The notes: generated by a model not told the origin, from the sequence alone. A stretch of 64,000 nucleotides of DNA from Hydrogenophaga sp. (GCA_018333605.1 JAGXSV010000083.1:91654-155653), one strand, 5' to 3'. Positions 43,078 to 51,945 are shown, numbered from the stretch's first letter. A program made the numbers and translations.

Positions 43078-45513
43078 TCACAATCCGGTCACATCAATGA
43101 CCGCGTCACACATGTTCAGAAGCTCTGGGGTCTGTGTGATCAGGAACTCTCGTTCGTAGCCACCAACCTCAAGAACCCTACGCTTCATGGCCATGTACTG
43201 ACGTTTCCGTTCGGGATCCAAGGGACCGTCCGATTCATCGCTGAAGAGCGTTTCGTATCTCGCATCCCCCGTCCTCGACATGTACAAGGCTAGGGCTCTC
43301 ACCAGGCACTCGTTGATCCACACTTTCTCTCCGCCACTCATACTCTCAAGCGGCTTGGTCTCTCCACGCAGTGTGTCCTCCACCATGACGTTGAAGGTTT
43401 CACGTTGCAGCCCTGCGCTGGTTTGCTCTTGTGTCTTGATGGTGATGATGAATCGACCACCGTAGCACTCTTCGAGCAGGCCATTCGCAATCGCCGATAC
43501 TGCCGGTCCAGCGTCATCGATGGACATCGCTATCACTCCATCGGTGCTCAGCGCCTTGGACAGGAGGATCCAACTGGACATCTCCGTGGCGATCTGCTTG
43601 GCGCAAAGATCGTGGCTTTCGGCCTCATGAACACGTCGAGCCATCACCTCCTGCTCAACCTTGATGGAGTTGAGTCGTCGAGTGCTCACTTCCAGCTGGT
43701 GCTCTTTGGCCCTCTTCTGGTTGTGCAGGGCTTCAAGACGCTGATGCACCTGATCCTGCGACCGCTCATCCACCAACGCCGGCAATGCGCTCTTCATCTG
43801 CTCCAGGCGACCCACCGCTTTGGCGTTCCTACTCTGCAGATCTTCCATTTCGCGGTCTTGGCGCATCTTCAGCGTCGTACGCTGCTGCTCTATCTCGTCC
43901 ATGCGCGCCCGACAAGCTTGCTTGCGCTCGGCGACACCAGTGAGGTCCTGGCGGAGCTTCTGGTTCTCAAGCTTGGCTGCTTCGACTTGCTCGCTCAGCG
44001 CAAGCACCTCCCGACACCTGGCAATCTCCTCCTCGATTTGTCGAAGATCTTCTTGGGCATTGGCGACTGCCGCCTGGGTTTGCTGCAAGGCCTGAAGGAC
44101 TCTCTCACCACCCGATCTGTTTTCGGATTTGATGCGGTAGACCTTCCTTGCACCCTCAAGCTGATTTCGCTGCGCCGGCAACTCCGCTTGTGCGCGGTTT
44201 GCCTGCTGAAGCAGCATGCATTGCCCAGCCAGCTCACTCCCCTTGCAGGGGACCTCATCGAGCAGTGCAGATGTCTGTTCGTTCAGCAACAGTGCAGCTG
44301 AGAGATGCTTGCCATCGCTGGCGAGCTTTGCAAGCTCTTCGGTGAGCTTCTGCACGTCGCCCGTGACCTGAGCAATTTGCTTGATTTCGGGAGCCTTGTC
44401 TTCGATGAACACGAGCGCCTTTTGCTTGGCAGCCCGCAGCTCGTCAAGCCTTGTCGAAGCTCTTGCAACCTGGTCTGCTCTGGACAACAGCACCTCGACC
44501 GCTGTCATCCGCGTACGCAGCTGGCTTTCCATCGCGACGGCGGTGTCCAGCGATCGTTTCGCATCCATGCGTGCCTGGTCAAGCGACGTGATCTCACCCA
44601 CATGACGCTCCTGAACCTCCCGATGCTGCCGATCTGCCTCATCTCGTGCAGCTCTGATCTGTTCATCTAGGGATTCGTGTTGAGCTTTGATTGCGGTCTG
44701 CTTTTGCAACGAAAGGCGGATGGCCACGTCCTCTGCAAGTGCGCTCTCGATAAGTTTTGCCAATTCTGTGATCGAACGGCTGCCCTCATCTACTTCGCGC
44801 TCGGCCTGTTTGAGTTGCTCAGCCAGCTCGCCCTCACTGGGTAGCGAGGAGCGAATTCGCATGGACTGCTCTTGTTCGGCACTCAGATGCGGCCGAAGCG
44901 ACTTCACAACCTCATTGGCCTTAGCTGACAGCGCCGCCACTTGATCCATCCGGAGCATTTGCGCCAACAGCTTCTTCACCTCTGATGCGGTCATCTTCGA
45001 GATCGGCGTCTTCCCCTGGGCGCTGAACTGGGCCGCGAAGAACACCTCTGGCTTTCCCAGGATGCTCTCAATGCAATGATCGTAGGTATCCGCCTTGCCA
45101 TCGGATTGCAGTCCCGACGCTGGATCGCTCCACGCTGACGTTGTTCCGTCGGCGTTGATCACAAGGAGATAAGCCTCCGTTCGCTTGGTCTTGGCGGTGG
45201 CCCTCATCCTGATCGAAGACTGATACCGAACACCGGCATGCTCCCAGATCAGCTCTTTCAGCGCCTCGCCGCCGACCATGTGGTCGTAGAACGAGAAGCT
45301 TCCGACTGATCCGCCATTGGCTCTGGAGGGCATGATCCGATATGGATGCATGTTGTCAATAAGGGTTGTCTTGCCTGTCCCATTCGGCCCAGCAATGGCA
45401 ACCAACTTGGCATGCTCCGGGACCATTCCGTCGATGTCTACTTCAATGGTCTGCTTGGATCGGCCAGATGCGATCCCAGCGAATCCCGTGAGGGTCAATT
45501 TGATGGGTTTCAT
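43078..45513 (-). CDS. sbcC: SbcC/Rad50-type ATPase
   Basis: An 811-aa SMC-like ATPase: Walker A AGPNGTGKTTLID near 41, long coiled coils (about 180-330 and 400-620), the ABC signature LESMSGGEKVWINE near 695, and Walker B TLFSDESDGPLDPE. The hinge cysteines read CKGSELAGQC rather than CxxC, a divergent zinc hook. With SbcD it would form a nuclease that opens hairpins and trims blocked ends. The DUF932 gene and IS lie between sbcC and sbcD. Confidence 0.87.
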   Translation of the reverse strand: MKPIKLTLTGFAGIASGRSKQTIEVDIDGMVPEHAKLVAIAGPNGTGKTTLIDNMHPYRIMPSRANGGSVGSFSFYDHMVGGEALKELIWEHAGVRYQSSIRMRATAKTKRTEAYLLVINADGTTSAWSDPASGLQSDGKADTYDHCIESILGKPEVFFAAQFSAQGKTPISKMTASEVKKLLAQMLRMDQVAALSAKANEVVKSLRPHLSAEQEQSMRIRSSLPSEGELAEQLKQAEREVDEGSRSITELAKLIESALAEDVAIRLSLQKQTAIKAQHESLDEQIRAARDEADRQHREVQERHVGEITSLDQARMDAKRSLDTAVAMESQLRTRMTAVEVLLSRADQVARASTRLDELRAAKQKALVFIEDKAPEIKQIAQVTGDVQKLTEELAKLASDGKHLSAALLLNEQTSALLDEVPCKGSELAGQCMLLQQANRAQAELPAQRNQLEGARKVYRIKSENRSGGERVLQALQQTQAAVANAQEDLRQIEEEIARCREVLALSEQVEAAKLENQKLRQDLTGVAERKQACRARMDEIEQQRTTLKMRQDREMEDLQSRNAKAVGRLEQMKSALPALVDERSQDQVHQRLEALHNQKRAKEHQLEVSTRRLNSIKVEQEVMARRVHEAESHDLCAKQIATEMSSWILLSKALSTDGVIAMSIDDAGPAVSAIANGLLEECYGGRFIITIKTQEQTSAGLQRETFNVMVEDTLRGETKPLESMSGGEKVWINECLVRALALYMSRTGDARYETLFSDESDGPLDPERKRQYMAMKRRVLEVGGYEREFLITQTPELLNMCDAVIDVTGL

Positions 45514-45519
45514 GGTTTT

Positions 45520-45560
45520 CTCCTGAATGTCGTTTCCCCAGTCGGGGCCGAATAAAGGAG
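45520..45560 (-). promoter_or_regulatory. SD-hairpin leader (sbcC)
   Basis: Outer arms CTCCT / AGGAG, spacer TTATTCGG (lacks the CAAC motif), inner CCCC-GACT-GGGG. Hairpin A at 45576-45607 pairs 11 of 12 positions with one G.G mismatch. Confidence 0.68.
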
Positions 45561-46415
45561 GAGCACCAATGGATGGGCTCTCTGCAGAGTTGTCCCTGCA
45601 GACAACCCACCCCAGCAGGGGCGAGTTGCGAACATGCCGAAGGCGGCATACGGCTTGATGTGCGGCTCGTCAGAAGACGTCGCACAAGTAGGCTTCCGCC
45701 TTGGCCTTCAAGTCTGCGCTGGCACCGAACCATGCGCTGTCGAGTCGGTTTTCCTGGGAGCGCGCCCGCACATGGTGATCTGCGTATTCAGTCACCGCAT
45801 TGAGCAACCCCCATGCAGTACCTTGTACGCCAGGCATTCGCGCTCCCTTGCCGGCACCGCCGAACAGTCCCATGATCTTGACGAACCCTCTGGTTTCCTG
45901 AAGGGGTGTCTCACCGGACGGTTTGGGCAGCACTTCGAGAAGAACGCTCTTTGCGTCACTCTCGCTCATCTTGACTTTCGTCAGGTGCCGCATGCGTTCC
46001 AGGAATTGATCGAATGCCTGAGACCCGACAAGCCCCATGCTTTCCTTGACCGCATTCGGATCAAACACGGTGTTGTGGCGCACCTTCACTTCCTGGCCGC
46101 TTTCGCTGTGCAGAGCGATGGCTTGGGTGTTCCAGCAGACCACACGTGTGGACACGAACTTGGCGGTGGTGGCGAGGGACCCATCGCAGCTCGTGATGAG
46201 CAACAGATAGGCTTTGAGCCGATCATTGCCCAGCACGTCATCCTCGATGTTCGTGCGAGCAAGTGCCCAAATGCGCTTGCCACCTTTGAGGGCGCCCAGC
46301 GTCTCGATCTCGAATCCTTCGCGATCCACAAGGGATCGGAAGAACTCGACCTGACCTTGCCCCTGAAAAGTGGAGTTCTTAGTCCTTGTTGAAAATACCG
46401 ACAAGGAGTCAAGGA

Positions 46416-46751
46416 ATGACGGCAGCAAAGCAGGTGCGTGCGCAATACACGCAGGAATTCAAGATGGAGGCGGTGCGCCAGGTGCGTGAGGGCCAGACCA
46501 TCTCGGTGGTGGCCAAGGTATTGGGGATACCCAAGGCCAGCCTGGGCAACTGGGTTCGCCAGGCCGCCAAGGGTGCGTTGAGCGGTGCTGCAGGCGAGGA
46601 CAAGGCGGTGAGGGTCTCGCCCGAGCAGATGGAGATAGCGCGTTTGCGCGCGGAAGTTGCGCGCCTGAGGATGGAGCGCGACATCGCAAAAAAAGCCGCG
46701 GCGTACTTCGCGCAGGACACGCTGCGAGGTACGCCTGGATTCACCAAATGA
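46416..46751 (+). CDS. IS3-family transposase OrfA
   Basis: A 111-aa protein with the helix-turn-helix (FKMEAVRQVREGQTISVVAKVLGIPKASLGNWV) and a C-terminal leucine-zipper-like helix (MEIARLRAEVARLRMERDI). An A7 run at 46688-46694 followed by G is a likely -1 frameshift site for the OrfAB fusion. The frame of orfB is open from there. A start ATG after AAGGA is used. Confidence 0.9.
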   Translation: MTAAKQVRAQYTQEFKMEAVRQVREGQTISVVAKVLGIPKASLGNWVRQAAKGALSGAAGEDKAVRVSPEQMEIARLRAEVARLRMERDIAKKAAAYFAQDTLRGTPGFTK

Positions 46752-47617
46752 GGCAGCAGTATCCGGTTAGCGTCTCCTGCGGTGTGCTGGAGGTCAGCGC
46801 CAGCGGCTACTTCAACTGGCTGCGTCGTCCACGGGAGATGGCTGGCAAGCCCGGCGCCCGGCACAGTGACGAAGCTGTGCTGGCCCACATCCGCGCCATC
46901 CATGCCCAGGTCAGGGGTGAATACGGCTGGCCCCGGATGCACAAGGAACTGCTGGCCAGGGGCATCCGGGTGGGAAAGGACAGGGTGCGCAAGCTGATGA
47001 AACAGCACGGCATCCGGGCCAGGACCAAGCGCAAATTTGTGGTGACGACTGACAGCAAACACAGTCTGCCGGTGGCTCCAGACCTGGTGCAGCGGCGCTT
47101 CAACCCCGAGGAGCCCAACCGCCTGTGGTGTGGGGACATCACCTACATCGCCACCGACGAGGGGTGGCTGTACCTGGCAGCGGTCATCGACCTGTTCAGC
47201 CGCCAGGTGGTGGGCTGGAGCCTGCAGCCGCACATGCAAGCGGGCCTGGTCAAGGACGCGCTGGCCATGGCGTGGTGGCGGCGGCGCCCACCGCCTGGTC
47301 TGATATTCCACAGCGACAGGGGCAGCCAGTATTGCAGCAGCGAGTTCCAGAATGCTCTGAAAGACTGGGACATGTGCTCATCGATGAGCAGGAAGGGCAA
47401 CTGCTGGGACAACGCGCCGACCGAGAGCTTCTGGGGCCGACTGAAGACGGCCAGTGTGCATGGCCATAAATTCGCCACCCGAGAGCAGGCCAGGCAGGCT
47501 GTGATGGACTGGATGGCTTTCTACAATCACCGCAGGCTGCATTCGTCGCTGGGCTATCTCAGCCCTATGCAGTTCGAGCAACGCTGGTACGAGGCACAGC
47601 GAAAAAAGGCCGCGTAA
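46748..47617 (+). CDS. IS3-family transposase OrfB (DDE catalytic part)
   Basis: A 289-aa protein with HTH_21-like N-terminus (YGWPRMHKELLARGIRVGKDRVRKLM) and the rve DDE core: WCGDITYIAT (first Asp), FHSDRGSQYCS (second Asp), WDNAPTESFWGRLK (Glu), then YNHRRLHSSLGYLSP. All catalytic residues are present. Its ATG overlaps the orfA stop (ATGA), and it lies in the -1 frame. Confidence 0.93.
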   Translation: MRQQYPVSVSCGVLEVSASGYFNWLRRPREMAGKPGARHSDEAVLAHIRAIHAQVRGEYGWPRMHKELLARGIRVGKDRVRKLMKQHGIRARTKRKFVVTTDSKHSLPVAPDLVQRRFNPEEPNRLWCGDITYIATDEGWLYLAAVIDLFSRQVVGWSLQPHMQAGLVKDALAMAWWRRRPPPGLIFHSDRGSQYCSSEFQNALKDWDMCSSMSRKGNCWDNAPTESFWGRLKTASVHGHKFATREQARQAVMDWMAFYNHRRLHSSLGYLSPMQFEQRWYEAQRKKAA

Positions 47618-47955
47618 TCGTCGGGCTAAGAGCTACACGAAACGAGGGCAAGGTCAACCATCTCCGCCGGCTGAACCGTCTTGTAGCGATTGCTGACCAC
47701 TGACATCCGGGCCATGTTGTCGTCGCGGTAGATGACCTTGTACTCATCGAAGTTGTGCAGCAGCTCCTGGTCGGTGAACTGAACCGGGGCCTCCTTGTAG
47801 CTCCAGTTCAAGTGAGCTTGCTTGAGCCACTCTTCCAGGCTTGCACCGGGGTGAACTTCCTGACCGAGACCATGCCACGGCTTTTCGCCGGTGTACGCCA
47901 TCTCAGCGCGATCCAGGCCAAAGAGTGAGAGGTGATGTGCCATTTGGATTTGCTT

Positions 47956-47994
47956 CCTTTCTGATGTGCCACAGTTGTGGCGTGTTGAGAAAGG
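47956..47994 (-). promoter_or_regulatory. SD-hairpin leader (DUF932 gene)
   Basis: Outer arms CCTTTC / GAAAGG, TCAACAC, inner GCCAC-AACT-GTGGC. Hairpin A at 48004-48042 pairs 17 of 18 positions with a single C.C mismatch. The TACG-loop hairpin GCTCACC/GGTGGGC overlaps its base (48040-48057). Confidence 0.82.
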
Positions 47995-48063
47995 GTAGCC
48001 GTAGGCTTGCCGCTGTACACCGTTGGTACACAGGGGCAAGCCCACCCGTAGGTGAGCTTGCGC

Positions 48064-49305
48064 TTAGGCGGAAATCGCCGTTGGTGTTGGCTGAGTCGAG
48101 GTTCGTGACTTCAACACGGTCTCGACGATGTCGTCGACAGAACTGGCCTGCAGAAGCTCCAGACGGTGTTGGAGTTCTTCAACGCCTGGTGTCTCAGTCA
48201 CAGAGGCCCAGGTTGCCAGCTTCTCCCCCAAAGGTTGGGTGGATATCCCTTGGGCGCGCTGACGCTGCACCGTGAGGGTCTTGCCTTCGATTTGAATGTC
48301 AGCTGCGCTTTCCAGAATAGCCCTGATGGCAGCCCGGTCCACATTGTGCCTGGATTCTTCATCAATGCAATACCGCAAGCGGACAAAAGCCCCCTCACAC
48401 TCGGAAACTCGCTTTCGCAGGTCCTCAAGGTCTGGGGCTCCGTCATAGATCAGGTCGACGTTTTTTCGGGATGGAGTGGCGTTGAGGCCTAGCCGCACTG
48501 CGCCGTCGGCAAACGACCAGCACAGCCAGTACTTGTCGCCCTCCTCACCATGATGGAAGCGGCCGATGGAGCCAGCGTAGGCAACCAGCTGGGTAAACCC
48601 ATGGACGTCTTGGCTCCAACTTTGCTGCTTGTGGATGTGCCCAAGTGCGACGGCGTCGGCCATAGCTGCAAAGAGAGACCCAAGCCCCAGCTCATGATCA
48701 GTCCCGGCCATAGGAACACCTGATTCGCTGATGCTGTTGAGCACCGTTCCGTGGCTCAGGACCATCGATGGTGTTCCTTGTTGGCGGTACTTGGAATTGA
48801 CAGGACCCCATCGTTCCAGAACGCCAGCGATGATCTGCCGCGCATGGACCGCCGCCTCATCGACGCGCCCTTCAACAATCGACGCAATGTCAGCCTTGTT
48901 CAGCGTCGGCAGTGCGTGCAGCACCAGTCGGCAATCCATGCCCTCCTTCAGAGGCTCAAATCTGTCCGTCAGAGCGAACGAAGCAATGCGATCCGCAACG
49001 GTCACTGGATACCTGCCACCAACCATTGCCAGCAACCGCAGGAACCCCGGTGGCTCATGGCTGAATGTGCCTTGCAGCATCAAGACTGGGCAGTGATCGC
49101 TCAGCCGCTTGATCTGCGTTGCCAGCGCTCGTGTGGCGGGCGCATGGGCATCCAGGGCATGGTCTGTGCTATCGCCTGTGATGATGACGCAGTCGACGTT
49201 GGAGTCGATGGCTGCTGTCACCGCCGCGGAAAAGCAACGGTCGGACTCCTGGAGGTTTCCTGCACTGTAGTGAAGGTCACTCATTTGTGCGACTTTCAAA
49301 GTCAT
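48064..49305 (-). CDS. sbcD: SbcD/Mre11-type nuclease
   Basis: A 413-aa metallophosphoesterase: motif I MSDLHYSAG, motif II ITGDSTDH, motif III altered to QGTFSHE where GNHD/E is usual, then SHGTVLNS and LGHIHKQQ. The C-terminal half is the capping and SbcC-binding region. The lost Asn of motif III may change specificity, but phage and plasmid relatives share GTxSH-type variants. It has its own SD-hairpin leader. Confidence 0.83.
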   Translation of the reverse strand: MTLKVAQMSDLHYSAGNLQESDRCFSAAVTAAIDSNVDCVIITGDSTDHALDAHAPATRALATQIKRLSDHCPVLMLQGTFSHEPPGFLRLLAMVGGRYPVTVADRIASFALTDRFEPLKEGMDCRLVLHALPTLNKADIASIVEGRVDEAAVHARQIIAGVLERWGPVNSKYRQQGTPSMVLSHGTVLNSISESGVPMAGTDHELGLGSLFAAMADAVALGHIHKQQSWSQDVHGFTQLVAYAGSIGRFHHGEEGDKYWLCWSFADGAVRLGLNATPSRKNVDLIYDGAPDLEDLRKRVSECEGAFVRLRYCIDEESRHNVDRAAIRAILESAADIQIEGKTLTVQRQRAQGISTQPLGEKLATWASVTETPGVEELQHRLELLQASSVDDIVETVLKSRTSTQPTPTAISA

Positions 49306-49312
49306 GTCGATT

Positions 49313-49351
49313 TCTCCTTTTCGGCATCAAGCCGGTGTGTTCAAAAGGAGA
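49313..49351 (-). promoter_or_regulatory. SD-hairpin leader (sbcD)
   Basis: Outer arms TCTCCTTTT / AAAAGGAGA (9 bp), GAACACA, inner CGGC-TTGAT-GCCG. Hairpin A at 49362-49393 pairs 13 of 14 positions with one A.C mismatch. It abuts the terminator-like CCCGC-TTCG-GCGGG of the preceding gene (49392-49405). Confidence 0.85.
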
Positions 49352-49416
49352 TGAGCCGGTAGGCTTTCTGCTGGGTTGACCCAGTAGAAAACCCGCCGAA
49401 GCGGGCCGAAAGCGGT

Positions 49417-51144
49417 TCAAGCGAACAGGGGTTCCTGCGTTGGATTGAGCGTCGCGCACCGTTGCCGGAGGCTGGTGACGTCTTGCTGGCCATGCAGACC
49501 CATCCGTTGAAGCCACTGAGATCGTCGGATCATGTTGTCAATGCCACTGCTCTGGCCACTGCCTAACGTCACCACGCCGTAGCGCAAGTAGATGCTGGCA
49601 GCTGACGTCCAGTCGACATCCTCTCGGTGATAGCGACGTATGGCTTCCTCCGCCTCGAAGTCCAGGAACATGCAGGCACCCTCCTCGTCCACCGTGAACT
49701 CAGGCAACTCGTCCAGTTCAAGGAAAACATTGCCTTGAGTACCCATGCGAAGATTTGGCCCACAGCTTTCGCTGAACATTTCCCAAACCGGATCCCTGAG
49801 TCCGGGCGGCTGCAACGCTGAGGAGCCCTCGTCCCAATCTCTTCCGACATAGATCCGGCCCACTTCAGGAACCGGGCTTGGCCGAACCGGATTGATCAGA
49901 ACGGGGGCTTCCTGCCTGTTGCCACGCTCGTGTTCGAGATAGACCTTGATCGCATGGAACGGCGGATGCCAGGCGCGTACCGACCAGTAGAAGTCGATGG
50001 CAAAAAGCTCCCTCACTCCAATGGCGTTGACCCTCACGGGCGACCCCATCGCGTTGGCCTGGTCCTGTGCCGTCAGCAGGTAGCGCAAGAGCCGCTCACA
50101 CATCTGGGGACTGAACTGGTCGGCCTTGACGGGCATGTAGCCGTCCTCGTCGATTGTTCGCCCCAGGTAGTTGCGCAGGCTCCAGTCCCACTGCGAGTTG
50201 ACGACGAAGTTGCGAAAGCGCAGAAGCGGCTCCAGGTACCCGTACTGAGCCGGGTCGCTCTGGATCATGTTTTCCACACTGGTGTCGTTCTGGACGGCAC
50301 CGCAGACCCAGCACCCAGAGCGGGCACCGCAAGGGCTGCCCTGTCCCTGGCGCATGTCGGCAACCACCACGCATTCCCCGCCTGCAGCTGCCGAGTAGAA
50401 CTCGATCAGGTCGGCAAAGTCTGAGTAGCTTTCATGCAGGCCCGCTGCGCACTCTCCCAGGTATTCCCACACCTGATCCGTGCTCCAGTGGAGCACAGGG
50501 CTGAGGCGAGCGTCGCCGTCCGGGCCAAACCACAGACCATCGGCCCGTTCCTTTCGCTTGGCTGTGTTGATCATTCTCGCCTGGGACTCCGATGCGCGTG
50601 TACCTATCACAGTGACCAGTGGCTTTTCGTAGCCCGTCGACAGCGATCGCACCTGGCGGCTCACGCGCTGACTAACGGCGATCTTCCAGTCAGTTGTGCA
50701 GTCTCTTCTACCAACCGGGAATGGGGGCAGCGCTCTCCCGCCAATGATGCGTGGAGCGTACGAGGCCGACAAGGTTGGTCTACCGACAAACACATGCAGG
50801 ACAATCCCGTGCTTGTTGGCGTAGACCTTCATCTTCTGAAGCTCATGATCAGCCAGTGATCGCACCACAGGATTCTCCACTCCAGTGTCCGCACTGCACA
50901 CGAAGATGGGCGGCGTCTTGCTGCCTGCCTCAATTACTTCACGTGCTGCAGTCAGGACTAGGTTGGCGCAAGCGCTTGAGTCCTTACCTCCGCTGAACTG
51001 AAGTTGGAGCGGGTGTCCTTCGTCCATGATCCGTCTCAATACGTCAACGGCAGCCTTGGCCGAGCCTGCTTGATCGATTGAACGTTCGACACATTCGTCA
51101 TGGATCATCCCGACATCAGAGAACAGGTCGTCACTGTGCATCAT
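49417..51144 (-). CDS. DndC-like PP-loop protein
   Basis: A 575-aa protein with PP-loop QFSGGKDSSACANL near 51, SADTGVENPVV, TVIGTRASESQARM, and a cysteine cluster PCGARSGCWVCGAVQND near 275 that closely resembles the DndC 4Fe-4S region. DndC adenylates DNA for phosphorothioate modification, but no DndB, D or E is present. The role may be related or reused. The N-terminus overlaps the upstream stop by 14 bases, and two ATGs are adjacent. Confidence 0.72.
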   Translation of the reverse strand: MMHSDDLFSDVGMIHDECVERSIDQAGSAKAAVDVLRRIMDEGHPLQLQFSGGKDSSACANLVLTAAREVIEAGSKTPPIFVCSADTGVENPVVRSLADHELQKMKVYANKHGIVLHVFVGRPTLSASYAPRIIGGRALPPFPVGRRDCTTDWKIAVSQRVSRQVRSLSTGYEKPLVTVIGTRASESQARMINTAKRKERADGLWFGPDGDARLSPVLHWSTDQVWEYLGECAAGLHESYSDFADLIEFYSAAAGGECVVVADMRQGQGSPCGARSGCWVCGAVQNDTSVENMIQSDPAQYGYLEPLLRFRNFVVNSQWDWSLRNYLGRTIDEDGYMPVKADQFSPQMCERLLRYLLTAQDQANAMGSPVRVNAIGVRELFAIDFYWSVRAWHPPFHAIKVYLEHERGNRQEAPVLINPVRPSPVPEVGRIYVGRDWDEGSSALQPPGLRDPVWEMFSESCGPNLRMGTQGNVFLELDELPEFTVDEEGACMFLDFEAEEAIRRYHREDVDWTSAASIYLRYGVVTLGSGQSSGIDNMIRRSQWLQRMGLHGQQDVTSLRQRCATLNPTQEPLFA

Positions 51145-51382
51145 TGGCCACCTCGCTCGCTCGGCCAATGAACATGGTCCCTGCCTGGCCAGACCGGAGC
51201 CGAACGCGGTAGATGCCCTTGCCCAGTCGAGACAAGGTGAACCCGCTGTTACTGACCCTGCCTGCAGTTCGCGCGTTGGCTCTCCAGCTGCGAAGCAACG
51301 TGGCTGCGCGCTTCCTTGTCATCGCTCGGTCAGCAGTGGCCGGCTCGTCATTCCATGCCCAGAAGAACTTCGTTTGTTTCAT
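51131..51382 (-). CDS. Small basic hypothetical protein with SD-hairpin leader
   Basis: An 83-aa basic protein (MKQTKFFWAWNDEPATADRAMTR, AATLLRSWRANARTAGRV, GFTLSRLGKGIYRVRLRSG). Its stop overlaps the start of the DndC-like gene, so the pair is coupled and shares one leader. No domain was recognised. Confidence 0.58.
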   Translation of the reverse strand: MKQTKFFWAWNDEPATADRAMTRKRAATLLRSWRANARTAGRVSNSGFTLSRLGKGIYRVRLRSGQAGTMFIGRASEVANDAQ

Positions 51383-51387
51383 GGCTT

Positions 51388-51428
51388 GTCCTTTTCGATG
51401 TGCCACAGATATGGCGTTGTAAAAGGAC
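51388..51428 (-). promoter_or_regulatory. SD-hairpin leader with overlapping alternative helices
   Basis: Outer arms GTCCTTTT / AAAAGGAC (8 bp), ACAAC, inner GCCATA-TC-TGTGGC. Hairpin A (51426-51464; arms GACTTGCC / GGCAAGTC) shares three bases with the anti-SD arm. Its other arm also pairs with GCAAGTC upstream (51458-51481), so three helices compete in a chain. Confidence 0.82.
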
Positions 51429-51493
51429 TTGCCGCTGCATGCGCACTGCACGCAAGGGCAAGTCTTCTTTCGAGGACTTGCTGCTTCTGGCAC

Positions 51494-51775
51494 TTAGGTA
51501 GCCATCAGCTGATCCATGAACAGATCCGTTTGGTCGATGTTGACCCAGGCGGGGACCCCGTGCACATCGAGTCCGAGACTCAGGTCAATCCAGTATCCGA
51601 ACCCGTGATCACCACCTAGGCGCTCTTTGCAGACCTTCTCCAGTGCGTGGGAATTGACCTGGCGGGAAATGAAATACCTCGCTGAGTCGCTTTCCCTGAC
51701 CAGGTAGTAGCCCATGCGCTGACCGGGTTCCACTTGGCTGGAGACGGATGCACCATCTTCGAACTTGAGGTACAT
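51494..51775 (-). CDS. Hypothetical protein with SD-hairpin leader
   Basis: A 93-aa protein (MYLKFEDGASVSSQVEPGQRMGYYLV, SARYFISRQVNSHALEKVC, WIDLSLGLDVHGVPAWVNIDQTD). It is beta-rich and probably globular. ATG at 51775 lies 8 bases after GGAG; longer starts run through the leader. Confidence 0.58.
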   Translation of the reverse strand: MYLKFEDGASVSSQVEPGQRMGYYLVRESDSARYFISRQVNSHALEKVCKERLGGDHGFGYWIDLSLGLDVHGVPAWVNIDQTDLFMDQLMAT

Positions 51776-51784
51776 GTAGAAGAA

Positions 51785-51816
51785 CTCCTTTCCTGCAAAC
51801 GCAGAGTTGAAAGGAG
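51785..51816 (-). promoter_or_regulatory. SD-hairpin leader (93-aa gene)
   Basis: Outer arms CTCCTTTC / GAAAGGAG (8 bp), AACT, inner CTGC-GTTT-GCAG, the most compact copy (32 bases). Hairpin A at 51828-51863 pairs 13 of 15. GCCCACT-TACG-AGTGGGC abuts it at 51862-51879. Confidence 0.85.
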
Positions 51817-51945
51817 GCAAGCAATGAGCTTTCCTGATCACATGCACCTGTGATTAGGGAAGCCCACTCGTAAGTGGGCCGGATGAGAACAAACGCTGTT
51901 GGCCAATCGTTCGCTCCCCTGATTTGAGACCGTGTCAGACGCGAT

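Larger units (their letters stand above)
46352..47656 (+). mobile_element. IS3-family insertion sequence, 1305 bp
   Basis: It begins TGACCTTGCCC and ends GGGCAAGGTCA, an 11-bp perfect terminal inverted repeat that then diverges. A 3-bp target duplication (ACC at 46349-46351 and 47657-47659) flanks it, typical of the IS3/IS51 subgroups. It carries orfA and orfB in the plus orientation, opposite to the gene it breaks. Both ends and reading frames are intact, so it looks recent and potentially mobile. Confidence 0.93.
45670..47943 (-). pseudogene. DUF932 protein gene interrupted by an IS3-family element
   Basis: The N-terminal part (MAHHLSLFGLDRAEMAYTGE, PWHGLGQEVHPG, SVVSNRYKTVQPAEMV) is encoded upstream of the IS. 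The C-terminal part (EFFRSLVDREGFEIETLG, AKFVSTRVVCWNTQAIAL) is downstream. Removing the IS and one 3-bp duplicate joins AEMV to EFFRSL in frame, giving a 321-aa DUF932 (phage/plasmid-like TIGR03299) protein. The downstream fragment could still be read weakly from within the IS. DUF932 genes commonly sit in plasmid leading regions; the function is not settled. Confidence 0.9.

Noticed and set aside
46409..47311. Minus-strand frame of 300 codons in the IS
   Set aside because: Antisense to orfA/orfB, which carry the HTH and complete DDE motifs.
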